The notes: generated from the letters alone by a model not told the origin. Numbered from the stretch's first letter, positions 52,540-61,862 are shown. The stretch: DNA of 64,000 nucleotides from an uncultured Selenomonadaceae bacterium (GCA_905234175.1 CAJOGX010000002.1:34842-98841); one strand, 5' to 3'. Translations and numbers: made by a program.

Positions 52540-54270
52540 GTGCAAATTAAAAATTTTAAGCTCAACAGCGACGACCAGGTTATAGTAAAAATCACCGGCG
52601 AAGTTCTGCGCGCCTTTCATATCGAGACCGTCGGCGCCGATTCTGACGCCGATTTCGACCGCTTTGAAATTGAAAATACCGTCAGGGGCGATAAAGTTAC
52701 CACGCGGCTCGTCATAGAAAAATCCGGCACTGCCCGCCGCTTCAAAGTCGAAGATTCGGTTAGACCTGGCGAAAAGCGCGGCGCCGAAATTCACAGGCTG
52801 GTTAAGAAAAATCTCTACGAAATTCTGACCGGCGATTTGAAACTTACCGGCGTGCCCTATGGAATTATGCACGGCGTCCGCCCCACGAAAATCGTTCACC
52901 GCTGGATTCGCGCGGGCTTCGGTGTAACCAAACACGGCGTCATCGACCGCGAAAAAATTGCTCTGCGCCTGCGCGAAGATTACCTTACCAGCCGCGAAAA
53001 ATCCTGGCTGCTTACCGAAGTCGCCGTCCGCCAGCTCCCAATTCTAAATTCCTGCGACGAAAAACAAATTGGCGTTTATGTCGGCATTCCCTTCTGCGTC
53101 ACGCGCTGCCTGTACTGCTCCTTCCCGTCCAACGTCCTGCCCGACGACGAAAAAGTTGCCGAGTTCATGGCGGTGCTCACGAAAGATTTGAACGCGGCGG
53201 CGGCTGAAATTAAACGCTACGGCTTCAAAGTGCAGAGCATTTACGTCGGCGGCGGCACTCCTACCGCGCTGCCCGAAAAATTTTTCGAGGAAATGATGAG
53301 CAAAGTCACGGCGGCTTTCTACAGCGACAGCGTCGAGGAATTTACCGTTGAATGCGGCCGCCCCGACACGATTACCAACGCCAAAATCGCCGTCATGAAA
53401 AATTCCCACGTCACGCGCGTCAGCGTCAACCCCCAGACCATGAATCAGCAGACGCTTGACAGAATCGGGCGCCGCCATTCTATCGCGCAGGTTCTGGAGG
53501 CGTTCAACGAACTGCGCGTCGAAGGCGACTGGAAAATTAACATGGATTTGATTCTCGGTCTGCCTGGCGAAAATCTTGACGACGTTAAGGACACGCTGAC
53601 AAAAGTTCTCGCGCTGGAACCCGACGACGTGACGCTCCACGCGCTGGCGATTAAACGCGGCTCCGCTTTGCAAACTCAGCTCGCCGACGAAGTTACTTCG
53701 CTGGAAAATCTGGAACTGCCTTCAGACGAGGAAGTCCGCAGAATGTCCGTCGTTGCCGAAGATTTCCTGCGCGCCAGAAATTACGTGCCGTACTATCTCT
53801 ACCGCCAGGGCTACATCAGCGGGCAGATTGAAAATATTGGCTACTGCAGGCGCGGCGCCGAGGGCATTTACAATATTCAAATCATGGACGAGCGCCAGAC
53901 GATTCTCGGCGTGGGCGCGGCGGCTTCAACCAAAGTCCCCGATAACGAAAACATGCGCCTTCAGTCCGCCTTCCACGCGAAAGATCTGGCGACTTACCTG
54001 CGCGACATCGATAAATACATTGACAACCGCGCGAAAGTTCTGGCGGAAATTTATACGCCCGTCGAAGAAATTCCAGCTGCTGAAGTTCCCGCTGAGCCCG
54101 TCAAAGAAATTCCAGCCGAGCCGGAAATTCATTTTGCTGACGATTCGATTTTACTTGCGGCGTCAAATTCCCGTCTGAGCGCGTTCAACGTTCCGCCCCA
54201 GCCCAAAAAATCTAAGCCGTCAAAAAAAAACTTCGTAAAGGAGCGCGATAAAAATGCATGTGACAAGTGA
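52540..54270 (+). CDS. hemZ: HemZ-type coproporphyrinogen III dehydrogenase-like radical SAM protein
   Basis: A 576-residue radical SAM protein. Start GTG 52540 with GGAGG 7 nt ahead. An N-terminal domain (about 1-175) is typical of HemZ rather than HemN. The radical SAM cluster is Cys186-x3-Cys190-x2-Cys193 in IPFCVTRCLYCSFPS, followed by YVGGGTPTALPE and LILGLPGENLDDVKDTL. HemN-like C-terminal text NIGYCRRGAEGIYNIQIMDERQTILGVGAAAS is present. The last 70 residues are a Pro/Ala/Glu then Lys-rich extension. It may act in anaerobic haem synthesis; many HemN relatives have other roles, so function is probable only. Confidence 0.88.
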   Translation: MQIKNFKLNSDDQVIVKITGEVLRAFHIETVGADSDADFDRFEIENTVRGDKVTTRLVIEKSGTARRFKVEDSVRPGEKRGAEIHRLVKKNLYEILTGDLKLTGVPYGIMHGVRPTKIVHRWIRAGFGVTKHGVIDREKIALRLREDYLTSREKSWLLTEVAVRQLPILNSCDEKQIGVYVGIPFCVTRCLYCSFPSNVLPDDEKVAEFMAVLTKDLNAAAAEIKRYGFKVQSIYVGGGTPTALPEKFFEEMMSKVTAAFYSDSVEEFTVECGRPDTITNAKIAVMKNSHVTRVSVNPQTMNQQTLDRIGRRHSIAQVLEAFNELRVEGDWKINMDLILGLPGENLDDVKDTLTKVLALEPDDVTLHALAIKRGSALQTQLADEVTSLENLELPSDEEVRRMSVVAEDFLRARNYVPYYLYRQGYISGQIENIGYCRRGAEGIYNIQIMDERQTILGVGAAASTKVPDNENMRLQSAFHAKDLATYLRDIDKYIDNRAKVLAEIYTPVEEIPAAEVPAEPVKEIPAEPEIHFADDSILLAASNSRLSAFNVPPQPKKSKPSKKNFVKERDKNACDK

Positions 54271-55108
54271 ACAGCTGGCTGAAGTTTTCGCCGACACGCA
54301 AAAAATTTACGGCGACGACGAATTTTTGAAGCAGTCCATAGAAAAATCAATCGCTGGCACGGCTTATTACGACGCCGAAACTTATCCGCCACTCCCAGCT
54401 AAAAAGTTCGACGCCACGAAAATTTCCGTGATAAAATCCCGCACGTTCGAGGCGGCGTTCAAACTTCGCGAAGAAAATCCCAGCGCTCGAATTGCCGTCC
54501 ACAACTTTGCTTCGGCGACAAATCCAGGCGGAGGCGTCGTTAAGGGCAGCCGCGCGCAGGAAGAGGCGCTTTGCCGCTGTTCGACTCTCTACGCCGTGCT
54601 CAAAACCGACGAAAACTGGCGCCGCTACTACAAATTCCACCGCGACCGCCGCGACAGCGTTTATACCGACGCCTGTATTTTCACGCCGGAAATTACCGTT
54701 TTCAAGAGCGACACCGACCTTCCGGAAATTTTGCCGCGCGAAAGTTGGCTGACCGTCGACGTGATGACCTGCGCCGCTCCGAATCTGCGCGAGCGCCCGA
54801 ATAATATTTACAACCCAGGTAAAGCGTTTCCGGCGCAACTCAGCACCACGGAACTTTTAGCCGTCCACGAAAGGCGTGCGCGCCACATGCTGACCGTCCT
54901 TGCCAGCCACGGCGTAGAAATTTTCGTGACGGGCGCTTTCGGTTGCGGCGCCTTCAAAAATAATCCCAGCGTCGTCGCCACTGCTTACAAAAATATTCTG
55001 CCGGACTTCGACGGCGCGTTCCGCGAAATTGTCTTCGCGATTTTCTGCACGCCGCGCGATACCCATAATTTCGACGCCTTCAGGAAAATTTTGGCAAATG
55101 GAAACTGA
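54254..55108 (+). CDS. TIGR02452 family (microbial PARG-like) protein
   Basis: A 284-residue protein of the DUF2263/TIGR02452 group, related to bacterial-type poly(ADP-ribose) glycohydrolases. The macrodomain signature occurs as NFASATNPGGGVVKGSRAQEE: the GGG loop at 92-94 and catalytic-type QEE at 102-104. VFVTGAFGCGAFKN-like text near 222-232 (FVTGAFGCGAFKNNP) is the second ADP-ribose loop. It would remove or bind ADP-ribose on proteins or nucleic acid. The ATG lies 17 nt inside the hemZ end. No ADP-ribosyltransferase is seen nearby. Confidence 0.88.
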   Translation: MHVTSEQLAEVFADTQKIYGDDEFLKQSIEKSIAGTAYYDAETYPPLPAKKFDATKISVIKSRTFEAAFKLREENPSARIAVHNFASATNPGGGVVKGSRAQEEALCRCSTLYAVLKTDENWRRYYKFHRDRRDSVYTDACIFTPEITVFKSDTDLPEILPRESWLTVDVMTCAAPNLRERPNNIYNPGKAFPAQLSTTELLAVHERRARHMLTVLASHGVEIFVTGAFGCGAFKNNPSVVATAYKNILPDFDGAFREIVFAIFCTPRDTHNFDAFRKILANGN

Positions 55109-55189
55109 ACTTCTAAACGCCGCACTTTTAATTTTGTAACTGATTCAAAAAATCCGCAGGAAATTTAGACATTGACTGGAGGAATAAAT

Positions 55190-56440
55190 TTGCTGACGAA
55201 TGCGCCGAGAGGCACTAAGGATATTCTGCCGGCTCAGATTGCGGGCTGGCGCTACGTGGAAAATAAAATTCGCGCGCTCTGCGAAAGTTACGGCTACGAG
55301 GAAATTCGCACGCCGGTCTTTGAGCACACGGAACTTTTTCAGCGCGGGATTGGCGAGGGCACGGACGTTGTCGATAAGGAAATGTACACGTTCACCGACA
55401 GAGGCGGGCGCTCGATAACTCTGCGGCCGGAAAATACCGCGTCGGTCGTTCGCGCTTACCTGCAGAACAAACTTTACGCGGACGGCGGTTTGGTGAAACT
55501 TTTTTATACCGGCTCGATGTTCCGCTACGACAGGCCGCAAGCCGGACGCCTGCGCGAATTTCACCAGTTCGGCGTGGAGGCGCTGGGCGAGCAGAATCCT
55601 GCGCTTGACGCGGAAATTATTTTGCTGGCGTGGGATTTGCTCAAAAGTCTCGGCCTGGAAAATCTGCGGCTGAAAATTAATACCGTCGGCTGTGCGAAGT
55701 GCCGCCCCGTGTACCGCCAGAAACTTCAGCATTACTTTCGCGAAAACGTTGACGACCTTTGCGAGGACTGTCGGCACCGGCTGGAGAAAAATCCGCTGCG
55801 AATTTTGGACTGCAAGGTTGACGGCGATAAGGAAATTATGGAGGACGCGCCGAAAATTGAAACGTGCCTGTGCGACGAGTGCCGTGAGCATTTCGCGCGG
55901 TTGCAGAAATTTTTGACGGCGGCTGGCGTAGAATTTGAGCTTGACGCGCGGCTGGTACGCGGGCTGGACTACTACACGAAGACGGCGTTTGAAATTCAGT
56001 ACGCGGAACTGGGCGCGCAATCTGCGCTGGCTGGCGGCGGCCGCTACGACGGACTTGTTGAGGAAATTGGCGGCGCTCCTACGCCTGGCATTGGTTTCGC
56101 CGCTGGGCTCGAAAGAATTTTAATCGCGCTGGAAAAGCAGAATCTTTTGCCTGCCGCTGAAAATAAAATCGACGCGTTCATAGTGACGGCGGGCGCTGAC
56201 GCGGAAATTTCCGGCTTCGACCTGCTGACGAAACTCCGCCGCAAAAATATTTCCGCTGCTATGGATTTCGCTAAACGCTCCGTTAAGGCGCAGATGAAAC
56301 AGGCGGCTAAATCCGGCGCAAGGTTCGCGCTGATTATCGGCGAAGAGGAAGTCGCCAGCGCGAGCGTCACCGTCAAAAATCTCGAAACTTCGGCGCAGGA
56401 AAAAATTCCGCTGGAAAAAGTCGCGCAGATTTTTGCGTAA
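55190..56440 (+). CDS. hisS: Histidyl-tRNA synthetase
   Basis: A 416-residue class II synthetase. Start TTG 55190 with GGAGG 7 nt ahead, giving MLTNAPRGTKDILPAQ. Motif 1 and 2 regions: EIRTPVFEHTELFQRGIGE, TLRPENTASVVRAYL, and FYTGSMFRYDRPQAGRLREFHQFGVE. The HisA/HisB histidine-specific loops are LVRGLDYYTKTAFE and AGGGRYDGL. The C-terminal anticodon-binding domain (about 325-416) starts DAFIVTAGADAE. No T-box is seen in the 81 nt upstream. An Rho-independent terminator follows. Confidence 0.97.
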   Translation: MLTNAPRGTKDILPAQIAGWRYVENKIRALCESYGYEEIRTPVFEHTELFQRGIGEGTDVVDKEMYTFTDRGGRSITLRPENTASVVRAYLQNKLYADGGLVKLFYTGSMFRYDRPQAGRLREFHQFGVEALGEQNPALDAEIILLAWDLLKSLGLENLRLKINTVGCAKCRPVYRQKLQHYFRENVDDLCEDCRHRLEKNPLRILDCKVDGDKEIMEDAPKIETCLCDECREHFARLQKFLTAAGVEFELDARLVRGLDYYTKTAFEIQYAELGAQSALAGGGRYDGLVEEIGGAPTPGIGFAAGLERILIALEKQNLLPAAENKIDAFIVTAGADAEISGFDLLTKLRRKNISAAMDFAKRSVKAQMKQAAKSGARFALIIGEEEVASASVTVKNLETSAQEKIPLEKVAQIFA

Positions 56441-56445
56441 AAAGC

Positions 56446-56482
56446 AACCGCACCGTTTGCAGGCGCAGGCAGTGCGGTTTTT
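56446..56482 (+). terminator. Terminator after hisS
   Basis: AACCGCAC (56446-56453) pairs with GTGCGGTT (56472-56479) around 18 nt and is followed by a T run (TTTTTAG). Confidence 0.85.
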
Positions 56483-56552
56483 AGTTTGCGCGGCGTATTT
56501 TCGATAAATCAATATATGAAAATTTTTTTGCAATCATTTGGGAGAGACAGTC

Positions 56553-57077
56553 ATGAAAAAATTTTTAATCGCACTGGCGTTTTTTGTGACGCTGGCGCCA
56601 GCAGTCGAGGCTAAGGAACCGTTCGACGTAATTCGGCAGGAAATTGCGTACTACAAGCAGAGCGAAAAGGAAATCGCGTGGATATCGATGGCGATTTTGT
56701 ACGCGGCGGAAGAATGCAAGCTCGACCCGCTGCTTATCACCGCCGTCATGGAAACGGAAAGCGCGTTCAACTTCAAGGCGCTGAGCCCCGTCGGCGCGGT
56801 TGGATTAATGCAACTCATGCCGTCGACCGCGCAGAATATTGGTATCGACCCGCACAATCCGCTGGCGAACGTCGTGGGCGGCGCGTACTATCTGAAAATG
56901 CAGCTGAACCGTTTCGCCGGTCAGTCGCAGGGTCTGGTTTACGCTATCGCCGCTTACAACGCCGGCCCGCAGGCTGTCATTAACGCCGGCGGTATCCCTG
57001 CCTACGCCGAGACCCGCAACTACGTCGTCCGCGTCATAAATAATTACAACCGCCTCCGCCAGATTCTTGCAGGTTGA
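56553..57077 (+). CDS. Secreted lytic transglycosylase (SLT domain)
   Basis: A 174-residue enzyme. Start ATG 56553 (GGGAGAG ahead; an upstream ATG in the same frame is 5 codons earlier). A signal peptide (about 1-20, ending AVEA) precedes a soluble-lytic-transglycosylase fold. The catalytic Glu69 is in VMETESAFNFKALSPVGAVGLMQLMP, with NVVGGAYYLKMQLNRF and VYAIAAYNAGPQAV downstream, all typical of family 23 enzymes that cleave MurNAc-GlcNAc bonds. A single small SLT domain suggests wall turnover rather than a phage or secretion-system enzyme. Confidence 0.94.
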   Translation: MKKFLIALAFFVTLAPAVEAKEPFDVIRQEIAYYKQSEKEIAWISMAILYAAEECKLDPLLITAVMETESAFNFKALSPVGAVGLMQLMPSTAQNIGIDPHNPLANVVGGAYYLKMQLNRFAGQSQGLVYAIAAYNAGPQAVINAGGIPAYAETRNYVVRVINNYNRLRQILAG

Positions 57078-57125
57078 CGCGCGGCGGATTTTTGTTTATT
57101 ATTGGCGGGTTAAGGGGGAATTGAT

Positions 57126-58916
57126 TTGGAAACTCTCAAGGGAATGGAAAGAGATTTTAATTGCGGCGAGCTCCGCAAAACTGACGAAGGAAAAACTGTA
57201 CAGCTTGCCGGTTGGGTTTCGCGCAGACGCGACCACGGCGGCTTGATTTTTGTAGACATGCGCGACCGCAGCGGTATCGTTCAAATCGTTTTCGACGCGG
57301 CGGAAATCGGCGACGAATTTTCTAAGGCGGAAACTCTGCGCAACGAATTTGTTATCGGCATTCGCGGCAAAGTTCGCGCGCGCTCCGCTGATACCGTCAA
57401 TCCAAAAATGGCGACCGGCGAAATTGAAATCGTCGTCAGCGAGCTCAGAATTTTGAACCGCGCTAAGACGCCGCCGTTTTACATTCAGGACGGCGTGGAC
57501 GTGGACGAAAATGTCCGCCTGCGCTACCGCTATCTGGATTTGCGCCGCCCAGAAATGCAGCAGAATATTATGCTCCGGCACCGCGTCACGAAAATCATGC
57601 GCGACTACCTCGACGAGCACGGCTTTTTGGAAATTGAAACGCCAATGCTCTGCCGCTCGACGCCCGAAGGCGCAAGAGATTTTCTCGTTCCCAGCCGCCT
57701 CAATCCTGGCGAATTTTACGCGCTGCCGCAGTCTCCGCAGATTTTCAAACAGCTGCTCATGGTTGCCGGCTTTGAAAAATATTTCCAAATCGTCCGTTGC
57801 TTCCGCGACGAAGACCTCCGCGCCGACCGCCAGCCCGAATTTACTCAGCTCGATATTGAAACTTCATTTCTGAATCAGGACGCAATTCTCACGCTCATGG
57901 AAGGCTTGATTAAGAAAATTTTTGAGACGACGCTCAACGTCAAAATCGAAACGCCCTTCCTGCGCATGAGCTGGGACGACGCGATGAACCGTTTCGGCTC
58001 CGACAAGCCCGACCTGCGCTTCGGCATGGAACTTCAGGACATTTCCGAATACGTCAAGGGCAGCGATTTCAAAGTTTTCAACAGCGTGCTTGAACACGGC
58101 GGGCAGGTCAAAGTTATCAACGTCGAGGGCTACGCTGACATTCCGCGCCGCGAACTTGACGGGCTGGTTGAGTACGTCAAAACTTACGGCGCCAAAGGTC
58201 TCGCGTGGATTCAGTACGCCGCCGACGGGATTAAATCGCCGTTCAAGAAATTCTACAGCGACGAAACTTTTGAGCAGATTAAAAAAGCCACCGGCGCTAA
58301 GACCGGCGACCTGCTTCTGGTTGTCGGCGATAAACCCAGCGTTGTCGCGCAGGCTCTCGGCGAACTCCGCCTTGAAATGGCGCGCCGCCGCAATTTAATC
58401 GACGCCGATAAACTTTGCTTCCTCTGGGTTGTCGATTTCCCGATGTTCGAGTACGTCGAGGAAGATAAGCGCTGGAAGGCTATGCACCACCCCTTTACCG
58501 CGCCGCGCGAAGAGGACGTGGAATTTCTGCTGACTGCGCCCGAAAAAGTCAAAGCTGACGCCTACGACATTGTTTTGAACGGCGTGGAAGTCGGCGGCGG
58601 CTCGCTCAGAATTTATCAGCGCGACCTGCAGGAAAAAGTTTTCGAGGCGATTGGTCTCACTCACGACGAAGCGCACGCCAAGTTCGGGTTCCTCATGGAC
58701 GCCTTCGAGTACGGCCCGCCTCCTCACGGCGGTATCGCCTTCGGTCTGGACAGGCTCGTTATGCTCATGGCGAAACGCAAATCCATTCGCGACGTTATCG
58801 CCTTCCCCAAAACTCAAAGCGCTATCGACCCAATGAGCCACGCGCCTTCCGAAGTCGACGATAAACAGCTCCGTGAACTCTATATCCGCTCCACCGCTAA
58901 AAAATCTGCTAACTGA
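57126..58916 (+). CDS. aspS: Aspartyl-tRNA synthetase
   Basis: A 596-residue bacterial-type class II synthetase. Start TTG 57126 with AAGGGGG ahead. The N-terminal OB fold (TVQLAGWVSRRRDHGGLIFVDMRDRSG), motif 2 (RCFRDEDLRADRQPEFTQLDIE), the bacterial GAD insertion (about 285-420) and motif 3 (PPPHGGIAFGLDRLVM) are present. The length fits the bacterial rather than archaeal form. A bidirectional terminator follows. hisS-aspS clustering is common in Firmicutes; here a transglycosylase gene stands between them. Confidence 0.97.
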   Translation: METLKGMERDFNCGELRKTDEGKTVQLAGWVSRRRDHGGLIFVDMRDRSGIVQIVFDAAEIGDEFSKAETLRNEFVIGIRGKVRARSADTVNPKMATGEIEIVVSELRILNRAKTPPFYIQDGVDVDENVRLRYRYLDLRRPEMQQNIMLRHRVTKIMRDYLDEHGFLEIETPMLCRSTPEGARDFLVPSRLNPGEFYALPQSPQIFKQLLMVAGFEKYFQIVRCFRDEDLRADRQPEFTQLDIETSFLNQDAILTLMEGLIKKIFETTLNVKIETPFLRMSWDDAMNRFGSDKPDLRFGMELQDISEYVKGSDFKVFNSVLEHGGQVKVINVEGYADIPRRELDGLVEYVKTYGAKGLAWIQYAADGIKSPFKKFYSDETFEQIKKATGAKTGDLLLVVGDKPSVVAQALGELRLEMARRRNLIDADKLCFLWVVDFPMFEYVEEDKRWKAMHHPFTAPREEDVEFLLTAPEKVKADAYDIVLNGVEVGGGSLRIYQRDLQEKVFEAIGLTHDEAHAKFGFLMDAFEYGPPPHGGIAFGLDRLVMLMAKRKSIRDVIAFPKTQSAIDPMSHAPSEVDDKQLRELYIRSTAKKSAN

Positions 58917-58939
58917 AATATTTTCCCGCAAACTCAAAA

Positions 58940-58972
58940 AGCCGCCTCTGACTTTCGGGCGGCTCCTTTTTT
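58940..58972. terminator. Bidirectional terminator after aspS
   Basis: AGCCGCC (58940-58946) pairs with GGCGGCT (58958-58964), followed by a run of T on the plus strand and preceded by a run of A (T on the minus strand). It closes aspS and the converging esterase remnant. Confidence 0.8.
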
Positions 58973-58989
58973 TGCGAAACAGTGAACGC

Positions 58990-59862
58990 TTACGTGTCTA
59001 AAAGTTTCAGCAGGGCTTTGACTTCCGTCAGCCTGCCTTCGATTGGCTCGCATTTAAAACCTTCATCGGAAACTACAAGCGCCATGGGAAATTCCTTCCA
59101 GTCTATTGCGCTGATTCCTCTGATTTCGTTGTTGAACAGACGCACTTCGTCGCCGCTTTGAAATTTCTGGAACGTCTCGGCAATGTCCTTATTGAGCACG
59201 TTGCCATAAATCTGCGCCGTTTCGGGGCTGCCCAGAAAAGTTGTAACCACGTCGACGGTGCCGGAGCCCAGCTTTTCAAGCAGAGGCTTTACATTCCAGT
59301 AGAGCATGTAAACTTTGTTCCCGCCCTCCGCCAGTTTTTTCGCGCTGAAATACGTGTACAAAGAGCCAAATTGTTCGTACAGTTTTGCTTTAGCCTCAAC
59401 CGCCGGAATTTTTGCCGACTGCTTTTCGATATAGTCTCTCGCGACTTTTGCTATTGCCGGTTCGTTGGCGTCAAAGTAATTCAGCGCCAAATCCATTTCC
59501 TTGTTAATGAAAAGCTCGTAAACCTGGCTGCCGACGAAGGATTTGTAAATGTGGCGCTCGTTGCTGGGAATGCCGAAAATGAAATCGATACCGGCAGCGA
59601 CGCCGTTTTTGTAGGCGGCAAACGCGTCCTCTGGAATTAATTTTCCGTCGCGGGTCGGCGCGGACATATCCAGTACAAGTTTCTGTGACGCCTCTTTAAG
59701 CTGTTCAGTCGAAAGCCGCATGAGCTCCGCCATTGTCGTCGTCGAAGTTAGCTGCAGGAGTTTCTTCGCAAGTTTCCTTGACGGTTCCGGCGTGTCGTAA
59801 GCGCCATAGAGTGTCCGTAAAACACGAACGCCTTTTGAAAAAGCCCCTTCGCCTTTTCGCAC
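58990..59862 (-). pseudogene. Carboxylesterase remnant, C-terminal fragment
   Basis: The third fragment of a type B carboxylesterase that was once one gene with 59748-60419 and 60367-60963. It continues homologously from about 59820 (TLYGAYDTPEPSRKLAKKLL) and reads to a natural stop at 58990. The middle of the family (SAPTRDGKLIPEDAFAAYK, IPSNERHIY) is visible, but the C-terminal part is unlike the intact carboxylesterase end at 63549. The frame differs from the upstream fragment, the shift falling near 59805-59830. Confidence 0.75.
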
Positions 59863-60419
59863 GCCGCAAGCAGGCTGATTGAAATTGCGCCGGACTCAAA
59901 ACCAGTCACGGTAATTTTTTCGGGGTTGCCGCCGAAGTATGAAATATTTTCCTTAATCCATTTGAGCGCCGCTATCTGGTCGAGTAAGCCCAGATTCAGC
60001 GCGTCAGGAAAATTCTCGCCGCCAGGAACTTCGGAAAAATCAATGAAACCCATAATGCCAAGCCGGTAATTGAGCGTGACGGCAACAGTGTCCGGATAAA
60101 CCTTAGTAAAATCCTGGCTGTACATCAGCGGATCAGCGGAGCCGCCGTACGAAAAATCGCCGTGGTGAAAAATTACGATAACCGGCTTTTTCTGCTTATT
60201 CCTGTCGCTCCCCGTGTAAATATTCAGCGTCAGACAATCTTCGCTCTGCCGGTGGTTCTTTAAAATCGAGCCCTCGTAGTCAACCTGAATTGCGGACGCA
60301 CCTGGATATTTCGCCTCGAAAACTTCTTCAGATTCCGGCAGCGGCTCAGGAGCTTTCCAGCGAAGTTCACCGACGGGCGGGCTTTGCGTAGGGAATGCCG
60401 ACAAACAAAATCGCGTCAT
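59748..60419 (-). pseudogene. Carboxylesterase remnant, catalytic fragment
   Basis: The middle fragment, in a different frame from both neighbours. Recognisable carboxylesterase text runs from PPVGELRWKAPEPLP through QSEDCLTLNIYTG, VIVIFHHGDFSYGG, TLNYRLGIMGF and LLDQIAALKWIKENISYFGGNPEKI. The nucleophile elbow reads VTGFESGAIS, where family members normally have GESAG; here the Ser is preceded by Phe-Glu. Homology stops at about 59815. As a separate ORF it would lack both the signal region and the catalytic His, so it is not a working enzyme alone. Confidence 0.78.
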
Positions 60420-60963
60420 TTTCCTTCTTGCCGACGAAGAAACCGGTTTTCGTCTTTACCGCAAGGTCGGTATCGAACCCGCCCTGAATTATCCTGTTCT
60501 GGCGATTCGCCTCGTCAATATCTTCTTTTTCAACCGCGCCTTCATATACAAAGCCGTCGCTCCCGTCGCCGTAGCGCTCGCGGATTTTTTTTATGTGGAA
60601 ATAGCGGACAATCAAGCCCAGCGCGAAAAGTATAATCGGCAGCACGACAACAAATTCCCACTCCTCTATCACGTATTCGAGCATTGAAACGTTCATAACC
60701 GTTGTGGAAAAATGCTGGATAGCGAAAAAAATGACAATGAGCTCCGCAAACGCTACGACCCTGTACGCAGTTTTTTCCTGCACTGCCTCGCTGAAAATAA
60801 CTTTGCTCCCCAGCGTGTACAGCACAGTTCCGACGGCGATACAAATTACTGTACACAGCCATTCGGGATAGCCCAGAATTTTCGGCACTTCAAAGCCCAG
60901 TCCATAGCCGACAGCCGAGGCCAGGGCAACGATAAAATCATCAACCGTAAATAATTTTTTCAT
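60367..60963 (-). pseudogene. Membrane-anchored carboxylesterase, N-terminal fragment
   Basis: A 198-codon ORF with four hydrophobic segments (about 9-30, 36-55, 70-90, 105-125) followed by a basic-acidic linker and the first 30 residues of a carboxylesterase domain (VKTKTGFFVGKKENDAILF then VGIPYAKP). It ends prematurely because of one extra C or G in the GGGCGGG run at 60375-60381; removing it joins YAKP to PVGELRW in the next fragment. The intact gene would have been an inner-membrane protein with a globular esterase domain. The TM part might still be expressed alone. Confidence 0.7.
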
Positions 60964-61073
60964 GCTTCACCTCAAACATACAGCGGCGCGCGGCAGGGCA
61001 AATATATAAAATGCAGTAGTACTTCGTCAAGAAATAAGTTTTTGAGAGCGGCAGGGTTCATAGCTGTCGCCCG

Positions 61074-61396
61074 TCACGGTTCGTCGTGAATATCCTGAAC
61101 GATTTCAGTATACAATTTATCGAGTTCCTTTTCCGTGTAATTCGGCAGTTCGTAGGTTTTCGAGAAGACGACTTTGATACTTGCGAGCCGCCCAGCCAGC
61201 CGCCTTTCCTGCCGGAGTTCGCGCCCCGTGAAGAAAATATGTTCAAGCACCGTGTCGCCCATAAACCAGAACAGAACAAAAAAAGTTCGCGCGGTATTTC
61301 GTCGAGGTTTCTCGTCAGCCACAAAAGCACTACGGCGATAATCAGCCCGACAAGCGTATAGAAAAATGCGATTCTGCCGCTACTCTTCCTGCTCAA
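61074..61396 (-). pseudogene. Small membrane protein broken at a homopolymer
   Basis: Read from 61396 the frame gives a good hydrophobic segment (RIAFFYTLVGLIIAVVLLWL) and then degrades into Ser/Arg-rich text ending at 61058. In the next frame, from about 61290 to 61074, a plausible protein follows: VLFWFMGDTVLEHIFFTG, RLASIKVVFSKTYELPNY and KLYTEIVQDIHDEP. The two join if the run of seven A (T on the minus strand) at 61278-61284 had eight. The restored protein would be about 107 residues with two membrane segments and a soluble tail. I do not recognise the family. It overlaps the upstream gene by 17 nt. Confidence 0.6.
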
Positions 61397-61718
61397 CTAT
61401 ACCGAAATCGTAGGCAAGCTCGTAGCTGATAACTTCCCGAATAATTTTCTGCTCGTCTTTCGTCAGACAGTCTTCGATAATATGCAAAACCATCGGGCAT
61501 TCGTCGGAAATGAAGCTGGCGGCTCTTCGGAGGTATTCGATAAAATCCAGATTAACCGCCTCGTGATCTTTGGCGCTGTATGCGGTTATGACATCGTTGT
61601 AGCTGGAAATGCGGCAAAAAATCGTGGCAATTCCGTTCCTGATATATTCGCGCCGTACACGGTAATCGATATGACTTTGTTTTAGGTCAAACAATCGGGT
61701 AAAATTGCGTTTTTTCAT
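61380..61718 (-). CDS. Hypothetical 112-residue protein
   Basis: I do not recognise this protein. Start ATG 61718 with AAAGGAAAG ahead. It is soluble, with a basic N-terminus (MKKRNFTRLFDLKQ) and an acidic C-terminus (GIVEQEE); FIEYLRRAASFISDECPMVLHIIEDCLTKDEQKII looks helical. There is no signal or membrane segment. It overlaps the start of the broken membrane gene, so the two were probably co-translated partners. It may be losing function together with its neighbour. Confidence 0.5.
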   Translation of the reverse strand: MKKRNFTRLFDLKQSHIDYRVRREYIRNGIATIFCRISSYNDVITAYSAKDHEAVNLDFIEYLRRAASFISDECPMVLHIIEDCLTKDEQKIIREVISYELAYDFGIVEQEE

Positions 61719-61747
61719 GCTGCTTTCCTTTCCACCGCTTAACGAAA

Positions 61748-61774
61748 GGGCAGCCAACCAGCGGTAGACTGCCC
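61748..61774 (-). terminator. Stem-loop after the amidohydrolase remnant
   Basis: GGGCAG (61748-61753) pairs with CTGCCC (61769-61774) around 15 nt; on the minus strand it is followed by TTTCGTT. A modest terminator between the amidohydrolase remnant and the 112-residue gene. Confidence 0.5.
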
Positions 61775-61862
61775 AACATGCAATATTAGTTTTTCAGCCC
61801 TTCAAACAGTTCGTGCCTGTTTATTCTCCGGCTGACTGGAGGCTGATTTTATTTTTGCGCTC

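Noticed and set aside
55109..55189. A T-box or other leader ahead of hisS
   Set aside because: Only 81 nt are available and no T-box sequence or antiterminator pairing is visible.
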